A DNA stretch of 64,000 bases, from positions 186,001-250,000 of the forward strand of contig NZ_MTCM01000004.1 in NCBI RefSeq assembly GCF_002000245.1. The letters run 5' to 3'. The position numbers and the translations under genes are program-made. This DNA is from Sphingobacterium sp. CZ-UAM (lineage in GTDB: Bacteria; Bacteroidota; Bacteroidia; Sphingobacteriales; Sphingobacteriaceae). Under the pieces are notes generated by a model. The model ran no database searches, was not told the origin of the DNA, and was given only the letters and a program-made list of their open reading frames with translations. How positions within the stretch are numbered: position 1 is the stretch's first letter; the number at the start of each line of letters is the position of its first letter. This document shows positions 8,567 through 15,649 of the stretch, piece by piece.

Positions 8567-8977
8567 TCACTGTTTCCTTTCAAACCAATTTTCAAGCTTT
8601 AAATTTTTTATATAACGAAAATCTTTCAAATTATCAGTAACCAGAACAAACTCATTTTCTAAGGCAGTTACTGCAATTATTAAATCAAATTCATCGTTCA
8701 TAGGAGTCCCTTCTTTTCTCAATCTCACTTTAGTTTTTGCATATTGTTCCACCGATCCCAATATTGGGATTACGGTCAGTCCTTTGATAAATGCATCAAC
8801 AGCCTTATGAGATTTTTAAGGATTTTCACTGTTTTCCGCTCCATATTTTAGCTCAAAAACAGTAATTTCAGAAATGAAACAATTCTCAACCCCTTTTTCT
8901 TTTATTAAACTGTCGAGATTTAATTTACCACGCAAAAAGAAAATACAAATACATGTATCAAGTAAATATTGTTTCAC
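8567..8977 (-). pseudogene. VapC-like PIN-domain toxin interrupted by a stop codon
   Basis: Read through, the frame encodes 136 residues of a PIN ribonuclease: YLLDTC at the N-terminus (Asp7), SEITVFELKYG near 37-46, NDEFDLIIAV and VTDNLKDF in the C-terminal half, so all the acidic site residues are present. Codon 54 is TAA at 8816-8818, in the same frame, so one substitution (for example from CAA or AAA) is enough to explain it. Start is GTG at 8977, 15 bases after the antitoxin stop, with AAGGA about 9 bases before it. The intact toxin would be an RNA endonuclease; here only a 53-residue N-terminal piece would be made unless the stop is read through or is a sequencing error. Confidence 0.75.
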
Positions 8978-8992
8978 AGGCGATGTTCCTTT

Positions 8993-9232
8993 TTACAATT
9001 TTAAATCATCAACTTTAAATCTTCGACTTGATTTGATTTCAGCAATAATATCTTCCGCTGATTTTTCAGAAGCAAAAGCGCCAAATGACTTAAAAAACTC
9101 ATCTTCATTTGATTTTCTCTCTTTTTTTAATGACTTAGCCAAGCGCTCTAACAATTCAAGCTTCCCGATAGAACTTAAGTTTTCAAAAAGAATAGAATAT
9201 GTTTTTATTATATTTTTTTCAGCATGTGTCAT
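8993..9232 (-). CDS. Antitoxin of the vapBC-type pair
   Basis: 79 residues. The N-terminal helix-rich part (MTHAEKNIIKTYSILFENLS) is followed by GKLELLERLAKSLKKE and the C-terminal FFKSFGAFASEKSAEDIIAE, a pattern seen in antitoxins that precede PIN-domain toxins in Bacteroidota. I place the start at the ATG at 9232 because AAGGAGG (minus strand, 9238-9244) lies 5 bases before it; an earlier in-frame ATG at 9253 exists. It would neutralise the PIN toxin and repress the operon. Confidence 0.7.
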   Translation of the reverse strand: MTHAEKNIIKTYSILFENLSSIGKLELLERLAKSLKKERKSNEDEFFKSFGAFASEKSAEDIIAEIKSSRRFKVDDLKL

Positions 9233-9272
9233 TTTACCCTCCTTGGCTCTCATTACTGTAAAAGCTCTATTT

Positions 9273-9280
9273 CAAAGATA
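9273..9280 (-). promoter_or_regulatory. Candidate promoter -7 element of the toxin-antitoxin operon
   Basis: Minus strand TATCTTTG matches TAnnTTTG and lies about 40 bases before the antitoxin start. The -33 position carries TTTCGA, not a clear TTG. Confidence 0.5.
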
Positions 9281-9328
9281 GTTACAATTAATTTAATATC
9301 GAAATATCCCAAACACTTCATTATATTC

Positions 9329-9371
9329 AATTGTGTCTGGCCAGTAACTTTATTACTGATCAGACACAATT
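9329..9371. repeat. Long hairpin between the VWA gene and the toxin-antitoxin operon
   Basis: AATTGTGTCTG (9329-9339) pairs with CAGACACAATT (9361-9371); after a 2x2 mismatch, CAGTAA (9342-9347) pairs with TTACTG (9353-9358) around CTTTA. That is 17 base pairs in 43 bases. It lies between the VWA gene end and the antitoxin promoter, and could end VWA transcription on the minus strand, though no T tract follows. Confidence 0.6.
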
Positions 9372-9414
9372 TCCTATCGGATATTAATGCGTTTTAGCTT
9401 GTATTTTAAGCCTT

Positions 9415-11286
9415 CTACAATTTCGCTTTCGATAAATCCCGTGCATTTTCGGCCATTCGGATAAATTCAGCACGATAACCTTCATTATCGGTTCCCTTTG
9501 CTGCCTTCGCACGTGCGATCAGACGGTCAAAATTAGCCTGTTGTTTAAAGTCCGATTCACGAAGTAACAGCCCCAGTTCGGCCACAGCCGTTGCAAAACG
9601 TAAATCTTCACTGACCTTATTCAACTCGGTTACCTTAGCTTGTACTACATGTTGCTGCAATTTACTTTTTTCGCCATCCGGTTCCTTATAACGGAATTTG
9701 ACCGTTGCCAACTCTCCGTTGCCTTTGACCTCAATATACTTAGTTGAATTTTGCTGGTATTTCAATGGATCTACCGTTCCGACCATCTCGGAGTTAACGC
9801 CTACAGGAACGATTTCATACAGCGCTGTCACCACATGCCCTACGCCCATGTCGCCACCCATTTTCTGATCATTATTGAAATCTTCGGCTTCAAGCAAACG
9901 ATTTTCATAGCCGACCAAGCGATAAGCCTGCACATAATTCGGATTGAACTCTACCTGAATCTTCACATCTTTAGCCACCGTAAATAATGTACCGCCAAAT
10001 TCGGTCACCATGGCTTTCCGTGCTTCGGAAATATTGTCGATATAAGCGTAATTGCCATGTCCTTTATCTGCTAAAATCTCCATTTTGCTATCTTTCAAAT
10101 TTCCCATGCCATAGCCAAGCACGGTCAGAAAAACACCAGACTTACTCTCTTTACTGATCAGTTCCTCCATAGACTCATCGCTGTTCTCGCCTACATTGAA
10201 ATCACCATCACTGGCCAGGATAATCCGGTTGTTGCCACCCTTGACCAAGTTTTGGCGGGCAATCTCATAGGCTTTTCTGATCCCGGCGGCACCGGCAGTA
10301 CTTCCTCCCGCTTCCAGTTCATCTATTGCTGTTTTGATTTTCATTTTCTGGCTACCGCTGGTACTTTCCAGTTTCACTCCGGCTGAACCTGCGTAGGTGA
10401 CAATAGCCACACGATCAATATCACGCAACTGATCCACCAGCATTTTCAGGGAAGATTTTACTAAAGGCAAGCGTCCCGCGCCCATCATCGATCCTGATAC
10501 GTCGATCAAGAAAACCAGGTTGGAGGCTTTGAGTTGGTCCCTCGGGATATCTTTGGCTTTTAAGGTCACTCGCATCAACTGATGTGCATCGTTCCAAGGC
10601 GCCTTGGTCAATTCGGTTACGATATTCACCGGATCACCGTTCTTTGGTCCAGCTACCTGATACTGAAAGTAATTGATCATCTCCTCAACGCGTACAGCAT
10701 CCTTATCGGGTAGACTGCCCGCATTGATAAACCGGCGCACATTGCTGTATGAAGCGGCATCCACATCTGCAGCAAATGTCGACAACGGTTCCTTCATTGG
10801 ATTGATAAACTTATTTTCTTTGATTTTTTGATACGATTCCTGGCTTTGCTCCGGTATATAACCGCCACGAATATATATTCCCGATGCCTGACCTGCTAAG
10901 GCCGTAGAGGCATTCGCCGTAAATGCGGTATTTCTTTTCGCAACTTTACCATAGCCCACAACGACAACCTCTTCCAGTGTACGGTTATCCTGTACCATGC
11001 GAATATCCATCGTTGAGTTCCCTTTTACCTTCACCCTTTGGGTAATATAACCAAGGGACCTGAACTCCAAAGTGGTCTTACCGGATGTTACCTGGATCTG
11101 ATAATTTCCATCACGATCGGTAGCTGTACGCGCATTAGTTTCTACATTTATGACAACCACAGCACTTAACGCCGTTTTAGTCTTTGCATCGGTCACTTTC
11201 CCTTTCACTTCGTATTGCTGGCCGGCATATCCACCAAGGGATAGCAACATGCTCATTAAAAAAAGTATTGTTCTCATATCGTTCAA
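9415..11286 (-). CDS. VWA-domain protein with carboxypeptidase-regulatory and SusC-plug-like N-terminus
   Basis: 623 residues. Signal peptide 1-22; a carboxypeptidase-D regulatory-like beta domain near 25-100 (VKGKVTDAKTKTALSAVVV, ATDRDGNYQI); then LEEVVVVGYGK (104-114) and ALAGQASGIYIRG (129-141), which resemble the plug region of SusC-type receptors; a linker; a VWA domain with the MIDAS motif DVSGSM at 262-267 and DGDFNVG later; and a C-terminal region of the YfbK/DUF3520 type. VWA domains bind proteins through a metal ion. It is divergent from an ECF sigma operon with matching motifs. Two start ATGs (11286 and 11277) are possible. Confidence 0.85.
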   Translation of the reverse strand: MNDMRTILFLMSMLLSLGGYAGQQYEVKGKVTDAKTKTALSAVVVINVETNARTATDRDGNYQIQVTSGKTTLEFRSLGYITQRVKVKGNSTMDIRMVQDNRTLEEVVVVGYGKVAKRNTAFTANASTALAGQASGIYIRGGYIPEQSQESYQKIKENKFINPMKEPLSTFAADVDAASYSNVRRFINAGSLPDKDAVRVEEMINYFQYQVAGPKNGDPVNIVTELTKAPWNDAHQLMRVTLKAKDIPRDQLKASNLVFLIDVSGSMMGAGRLPLVKSSLKMLVDQLRDIDRVAIVTYAGSAGVKLESTSGSQKMKIKTAIDELEAGGSTAGAAGIRKAYEIARQNLVKGGNNRIILASDGDFNVGENSDESMEELISKESKSGVFLTVLGYGMGNLKDSKMEILADKGHGNYAYIDNISEARKAMVTEFGGTLFTVAKDVKIQVEFNPNYVQAYRLVGYENRLLEAEDFNNDQKMGGDMGVGHVVTALYEIVPVGVNSEMVGTVDPLKYQQNSTKYIEVKGNGELATVKFRYKEPDGEKSKLQQHVVQAKVTELNKVSEDLRFATAVAELGLLLRESDFKQQANFDRLIARAKAAKGTDNEGYRAEFIRMAENARDLSKAKL

Positions 11287-11357
11287 ATTTTGTCAAGGGA
11301 TGCATCAAATATTAAATTTCCATAAACCAGAAAAAAAAAATATTTTTAGCAAATAAA

Positions 11358-11936
11358 ATGTTCGCATTCAAGTCGTCAAAGAAGGATTCCACGCAAGACC
11401 AGGAGCTCTTGCAGCAATATCAGGAGACCACAGATCTCAAGGTATTGGGAAACCTTTATCAACGACATACCGAGATGGTCTATTATGTCTGCCTAAGGTA
11501 TCTTCAAGATCCAGAACTGAGCAAGGATGCCGTGATGAATATTTTTGAAGAGCTTATCTACAAGGTTAATAAGCAAGAAATCAAAGACTTTCCGAGATGG
11601 CTCTATGTGCTGGGCAAAAACCATTGCCTGATGTATCTAAGGTCACAAAAGAACAAATCACAAATTTCTTTGGATGAATTTGTGAAATATCCCGAAGATC
11701 TGCATCAGTATGAGCAACAGGATGAAAAAGAGGAGCAATTGACTGCGATGGAAGGCTGCCTGGAAAAATTACCGGACAAACAGCAACAGTCCGTCAGACT
11801 CTTTTTTCTGGAGGAAAAATGTTACAAAGAGATCAGCGACTCGACGGGATATAGCTTAAATGAAGTAAAAAGTTATATCCAGAATGGGAAGCGGAATTTA
11901 AAAAATTGCATGGAGGCTTGGAATGAGCGACAGTAA
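11358..11936 (+). CDS. ECF-type RNA polymerase sigma factor
   Basis: 192 residues. Region 2 is seen as LYQRHTEMVYYVCLRYLQDPELSKDAVMNIFEEL, followed by FPRWLYVLGKNHCLMYLRSQK, and region 4 as LPDKQQQSVRLFFLEEKCYKEISDSTGYSLNEVKSYIQNGKRNLK. It directs RNA polymerase to promoters controlled by a cell-envelope signal. The downstream gene overlaps its 3' end by 14 bases and is its likely membrane partner; the VWA gene is divergent. Confidence 0.88.
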   Translation: MFAFKSSKKDSTQDQELLQQYQETTDLKVLGNLYQRHTEMVYYVCLRYLQDPELSKDAVMNIFEELIYKVNKQEIKDFPRWLYVLGKNHCLMYLRSQKNKSQISLDEFVKYPEDLHQYEQQDEKEEQLTAMEGCLEKLPDKQQQSVRLFFLEEKCYKEISDSTGYSLNEVKSYIQNGKRNLKNCMEAWNERQ

Positions 11937-13194
11937 TTACGACATAGCATACTTAAAGAAATACGTCAACGGCCAACTTTCTCCCAAAGAGATGTACGCC
12001 ATTGAACGTGAGGCCCAACGTGATCCCATGTTGGCGGATATTCTTATGGGTATAGAAATGGATCAAAACAGTACTGTTCCTTCCGAACTCAACGCAGGTA
12101 TTGCGCAACACATTGAGCATAGAAAAGAAGCAAAAATAAAAGTCTTCGACTGGAAACGACTGGCAATTGCTGCTACTGTAGTTGCTATCCTAAGTGCAGG
12201 TATCCTCTATTTCCAGCAACAGAGAAGCCCTTCTGAGGCAAAACTTACAGCAGATGTTGCTGTACCGGCTGATGTGCCCGTACCAAAATCCAAACCTCAG
12301 AACGATACAACGACTTCGTCAGCCATCGCAACGGACAGTAAAGAGCAGGACAGCCCTAGGCTGGCGGACAACAATAAACCCGCAGGCCTACCTCGACATA
12401 CAACGGAAGAAACCGCTCCGATTCATAAGGAGTCCCCTATCCGAATCGCGCTGAGTGAAAAAATGAATAGTGGCATCCACAGGGAGCGAACTATGGGCGA
12501 CTCAAAACTGCTTGACAGTGTAGAGGTATTTGGTTACGCGCCACAGGCGAAAAAAAGTATAACCGGAAGTACGGTTATGATCCGCGGGCAACAACCCAGT
12601 CAAAGCAATGCGCTCGCCGGCCGTGTCGCCGGTGTCAATGTAACCCCGCAAACCTACGGTAGTCCGTTACAGGTCACTGTTCGTGACAAAGAAACCGGCT
12701 TGCCGATATCGGGAGTTACCATTATACAGCCCAATAGTAAACTGGCGACAAATACTGATGCGCAGGGAAAAGCCACCATCCAACCAAGCACCGTAGACTC
12801 ACTGGTCGATATCATGGCAGTAGGTTATAATACTGTTGCGCTGAATATGCGCCGCAACAAAAACCTAAATATTAAATTACAACCTTCCGGAGCAGTACTT
12901 GAAGAAGTCGTGGTGACGACCATGTCAGCCCGGAAAATAAAGCGCGCAGAACCTGTCTGGGGCTGGAAGTCATTTAATAATTACGTTAAAAAGAAAACAG
13001 CTAACAGCCGCTATGAGGGCACCGTACGCCTGAATTTCGATATCGATAAAGATGGATTCCCTTCCAATATCACCATCCTGCAGAGTGCAAATGAGTACCT
13101 GGACAACCAGGCCAAGCAAATTTTACTCTCGGGACCAAAATGGAAAGATGGAGACAACCGGTATGTCACGCTGACGTTTGATTTTAAGTATTAG
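11923..13194 (+). CDS. Membrane anti-sigma-like protein with SusC-plug, carboxypeptidase-regulatory and TonB-like parts
   Basis: 423 residues. The first 75 are cytoplasmic and acidic/charged (LKKYVNGQLSPKEMYAIERE, the anti-sigma-like start common in Bacteroidota); one membrane helix lies near 80-96; then a low-complexity Pro/Thr/Ser linker to 190; SVEVFGYAPQAKKSITGS (199-216) and ALAGRVAGVNV (230-240) look like a SusC plug; a carboxypeptidase-regulatory-like domain spans about 248-320; LEEVVVT is at 326-332; and the end (YEGTVRLNFDIDKDGFPSNI to the C-terminus) is like the TonB C-terminal beta domain. It probably holds the sigma factor and senses an outer-envelope cue. Confidence 0.7.
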   Translation: MSDSNYDIAYLKKYVNGQLSPKEMYAIEREAQRDPMLADILMGIEMDQNSTVPSELNAGIAQHIEHRKEAKIKVFDWKRLAIAATVVAILSAGILYFQQQRSPSEAKLTADVAVPADVPVPKSKPQNDTTTSSAIATDSKEQDSPRLADNNKPAGLPRHTTEETAPIHKESPIRIALSEKMNSGIHRERTMGDSKLLDSVEVFGYAPQAKKSITGSTVMIRGQQPSQSNALAGRVAGVNVTPQTYGSPLQVTVRDKETGLPISGVTIIQPNSKLATNTDAQGKATIQPSTVDSLVDIMAVGYNTVALNMRRNKNLNIKLQPSGAVLEEVVVTTMSARKIKRAEPVWGWKSFNNYVKKKTANSRYEGTVRLNFDIDKDGFPSNITILQSANEYLDNQAKQILLSGPKWKDGDNRYVTLTFDFKY

Positions 13195-13273
13195 TAGCTA
13201 TTTAAAGGCTATTCGATCGCAATTCAAGCAAAAAAAATTAGTGTATAAAATCTAAGATTATTTCATACATTAG

Positions 13274-13298
13274 CACTATAATTCTTAACCATATAGTG
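13274..13298. promoter_or_regulatory. Inverted repeat just before the DUF3857 gene
   Basis: CACTATA (13274-13280) and TATAGTG (13292-13298) form a perfect inverted repeat with an 11-base spacer, ending 7 bases before the ATG at 13306. It may be an operator or part of the leader. Confidence 0.3.
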
Positions 13299-13305
13299 AC
13301 TTTTT

Positions 13306-15276
13306 ATGAAAGGCTTTTTCACCAGTCTGCTTATTCTCGGCAGTTTTTGGGCTCATGCCCAGGATTTTTCATTCGGTAAGGTAAAAAAAGAGGATTTCGC
13401 CATCGATATTGGCAAATTGGACACTGCAGCCAATGCTTTTGTCATTCGGGAATATGGTTCCGCACAGGTCAACTATACTGCGCAGAAAGGTCTGGTTGTC
13501 GAATTTTTAAAGCATGTCCGGATCAAAATCCTGAACAAGGAAGGTTATGCACACGCGAACTTCACGATCCCACTTTACAAAAATGGCAATGAACGCGAGG
13601 TTGTCACGGACATCAAGGGGGCTTCCTATCACCTGGAAGGGGATAAAGTCATTGAAACAGAGATGACAAAGGCCAATATTTTCAATGAAAATTCTTCGGA
13701 AAACATTTCCCTGACCAAGGCCGCCATCCCACAGGTCCAGGAGGGAACAATTATTGAATATCGCTACAAAACGGAATCCCCTTTTATTTTTAACCTCAAT
13801 GCCTGGGAATTTCAGGAAGAACTCCCCAAAATCTATAGCGAATATGTCACCCGTATACCGGAAATATGCCATTACAAGTCCAATTTAAAGGGTGGATTTC
13901 CCATTAAAGAACGCAAAACCGATAATTATAACACAGGGTTAGAAAGTTCAATTGGCGAAGTCCTGGGCAACAAAACGACCTATATCATGGAGAATATTCC
14001 GGCCTTCCACAGCGAAGATTATATGACCTCCTCGAAAAACTTCCGGTCTATTCTCTTTTTTGAACTTGGGCGCTATAGCTTCCCCATGGGTCCTACAAAA
14101 GACTTCTCCATGACCTGGGAGAATGTACGGGAAAAATTGGTCGCAGACGAAAGTTTTGGTGGTCAGGTCAAGCGCAAAGGGGCCTTAAAAGAATTTATCG
14201 AACCTGTATTGCAGGGTGCAAACAATGATATCACAAAAGCATCCCGTCTCTATGCCTATTTTCAGAAACAGATCAAATGGAACAAGAAGCACTCGATATA
14301 CGCGAAAAATATCAAAGAGGCGCTTGAAAAAAGAACCGGTAATAGTGCCGACATCAATCTCGGATTGGTCAATGCCTTGCGTTATGCCCAGTTAGAGGCC
14401 ATCCCGATTATTTTATCAACGCGTGACAACGGCTACGCAGGCCTGTATGCACCCGCAATATCGGAATTCAACCATGTTGTCGCTCAGGTGAAAATCGGCG
14501 AAGAATACTATCTATTAGATGCAACCTCTCCCTACGAACCCTTCGGCAATATTCCCTTGAAATGCGTCAACTACCAAGGTCGTTCTATCCCTCTGACCGG
14601 AGAATCCGACTGGGTAAAACTGGAGTCCAGACTTCCCGCCTCACAAAGTAATTTCTTCTTTGGTGAGCTCATGGAAAATGGTACCTTAAAAGGAAAATGG
14701 GTAACATCCCGTAATGGTTATACGGCTTCACGCATGCGTGAACGTCTACAGGGCAGCAATTCCGAAGAGGAATTTTACGAAAAATTGGATGAGGAAAATA
14801 ACCGTATCAAAATCAATAGTTTTAAAGTCTCCAACCGGGATTCTTTGGACAAACCATTCGCCGAAGAATTTGAAATTGAGATTGAAAATTTTGCCAACCA
14901 ACAAAATGATCAGCTTGCTTTCAATCCTTATATTGACAGCAAAACCACCAAAAACCCTTTTAATCTGACCGAACGGAATTATCCGATTGATTTCGGATCC
15001 CTGATACTCGAAGAAAGCTATATGGAAATCAAATTGCCAAAAGGATATACATACACCCCCGAGGCAAAATTAAAGAACATCAGTATGGCGCTACCCGAAC
15101 GCGCTGCCCGCTATATTTTTAAAGTCAGCAATTCAGATCCGAATGTCCTACTTATTGAGAGCGCAACTCAATTTAACAAACCGTTGTTTCTGCCAGAAGA
15201 ATATTTTGATCTAAAGGAGTTTTTTAGCCGGATCATTCAAGCGCAAAAACTGGATATTTCACTAAAAAAAATCTAG
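13306..15276 (+). CDS. Secreted DUF3857/transglutaminase-like protein
   Basis: 656 residues with a signal peptide (cut near 18, after AHAQ). DUF3857 covers about 50-230. A transglutaminase-like fold follows near 305-410, with FNH (His390) and LLDAT (Asp405) in place, but the expected Cys in the GN-x-AD motif is Ser347, so it is probably not a peptidase or transamidase. The C-terminal 240 residues are a beta-rich domain. Function unknown; it is separated from the sigma/anti-sigma pair by 111 bases and may or may not belong with it. Confidence 0.8.
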   Translation: MKGFFTSLLILGSFWAHAQDFSFGKVKKEDFAIDIGKLDTAANAFVIREYGSAQVNYTAQKGLVVEFLKHVRIKILNKEGYAHANFTIPLYKNGNEREVVTDIKGASYHLEGDKVIETEMTKANIFNENSSENISLTKAAIPQVQEGTIIEYRYKTESPFIFNLNAWEFQEELPKIYSEYVTRIPEICHYKSNLKGGFPIKERKTDNYNTGLESSIGEVLGNKTTYIMENIPAFHSEDYMTSSKNFRSILFFELGRYSFPMGPTKDFSMTWENVREKLVADESFGGQVKRKGALKEFIEPVLQGANNDITKASRLYAYFQKQIKWNKKHSIYAKNIKEALEKRTGNSADINLGLVNALRYAQLEAIPIILSTRDNGYAGLYAPAISEFNHVVAQVKIGEEYYLLDATSPYEPFGNIPLKCVNYQGRSIPLTGESDWVKLESRLPASQSNFFFGELMENGTLKGKWVTSRNGYTASRMRERLQGSNSEEEFYEKLDEENNRIKINSFKVSNRDSLDKPFAEEFEIEIENFANQQNDQLAFNPYIDSKTTKNPFNLTERNYPIDFGSLILEESYMEIKLPKGYTYTPEAKLKNISMALPERAARYIFKVSNSDPNVLLIESATQFNKPLFLPEEYFDLKEFFSRIIQAQKLDISLKKI

Positions 15277-15332
15277 TTGCTGTCTTAACAAAAACTTCAT
15301 GTTATATTGACGATAAGCTTAAATAAGGGTAA

Positions 15333-15340
15333 TAAATTTG
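15333..15340 (+). promoter_or_regulatory. Candidate promoter of the 31-aa mini-gene
   Basis: TAAATTTG fits TAnnTTTG. TTGAC occurs upstream at 15307-15311, with 23 bases between TTG and the -7 element rather than the usual 19. The ATG at 15363 lies 22 bases downstream. Confidence 0.45.
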
Positions 15341-15362
15341 AATAACAAAAAAAAGAATTAAA

Positions 15363-15458
15363 ATGATTAAAGATTCAGAATTATTCGAACTAGAGTATAC
15401 CTTTCTTGGTGAAGGTTTCGAGTTAGATGGTGATGACATTATCACCGATGAAGACTAG
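15363..15458 (+). CDS. 31-residue acidic peptide
   Basis: The ORF reads MIKDSELFELEYTFLGEGFE then LDGDDIITDED. It has about ten acidic residues and only one Lys, no cysteine, no signal peptide and no membrane segment. It is preceded by a promoter-like element and closed by a GC-rich intrinsic terminator, so it looks like an independent transcription unit. I do not recognise the peptide. It could be a regulatory peptide, a leader, an acidic chaperone-like tail or a precursor peptide, but no modification enzyme is next to it. Its conservation was not tested. Confidence 0.5.
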   Translation: MIKDSELFELEYTFLGEGFELDGDDIITDED

Positions 15459-15470
15459 GTCTTCACTTTT

Positions 15471-15649
15471 TTAAGCAAGTATTATTCCCCTTATATAATC
15501 TCTAAGCCCGGTTGATTCCTCTCCGGGCTTATTCTTTTCATAGTTGATCCTAATTCTGTCCCTACCTTCATATAGATTTCGGATTACAGACGCATCACAC
15601 CTGTCTTTCTCATCGAAATCAGCAAAGCCCAACCGCAAAATCACACCGC
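15471..15649 (-). pseudogene. Decayed 3' end of a second MocR-type regulator
   Basis: Immediately after the stop codon of the intact MocR gene, the minus strand resumes with a sequence that is like that gene's own C-terminus: ILRLGFADFDEKDRCDASVI compared with LRLGFAHLDEKDMQDAISLL. No start, DNA-binding or aminotransferase part is present. It reads like the tail of a tandem paralogue whose body was deleted. Confidence 0.6.
15504..15536 (+). terminator. Intrinsic terminator after the mini-gene
   Basis: AAGCCCGG (15504-15511) pairs with CCGGGCTT (15523-15530) around an 11-base loop, then ATTCTTTT. On the minus strand the T tract is absent, so it serves the plus-strand mini-gene. Confidence 0.75.

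Noticed and set aside
8356..8595. 79-aa minus-strand ORF after the toxin-antitoxin pair
   Set aside because: Overlaps the 3' end of the toxin frame in another phase, with no supporting features.
12194..12454. 86-aa ORF within the anti-sigma-like gene
   Set aside because: Shadow frame of a low-complexity linker.
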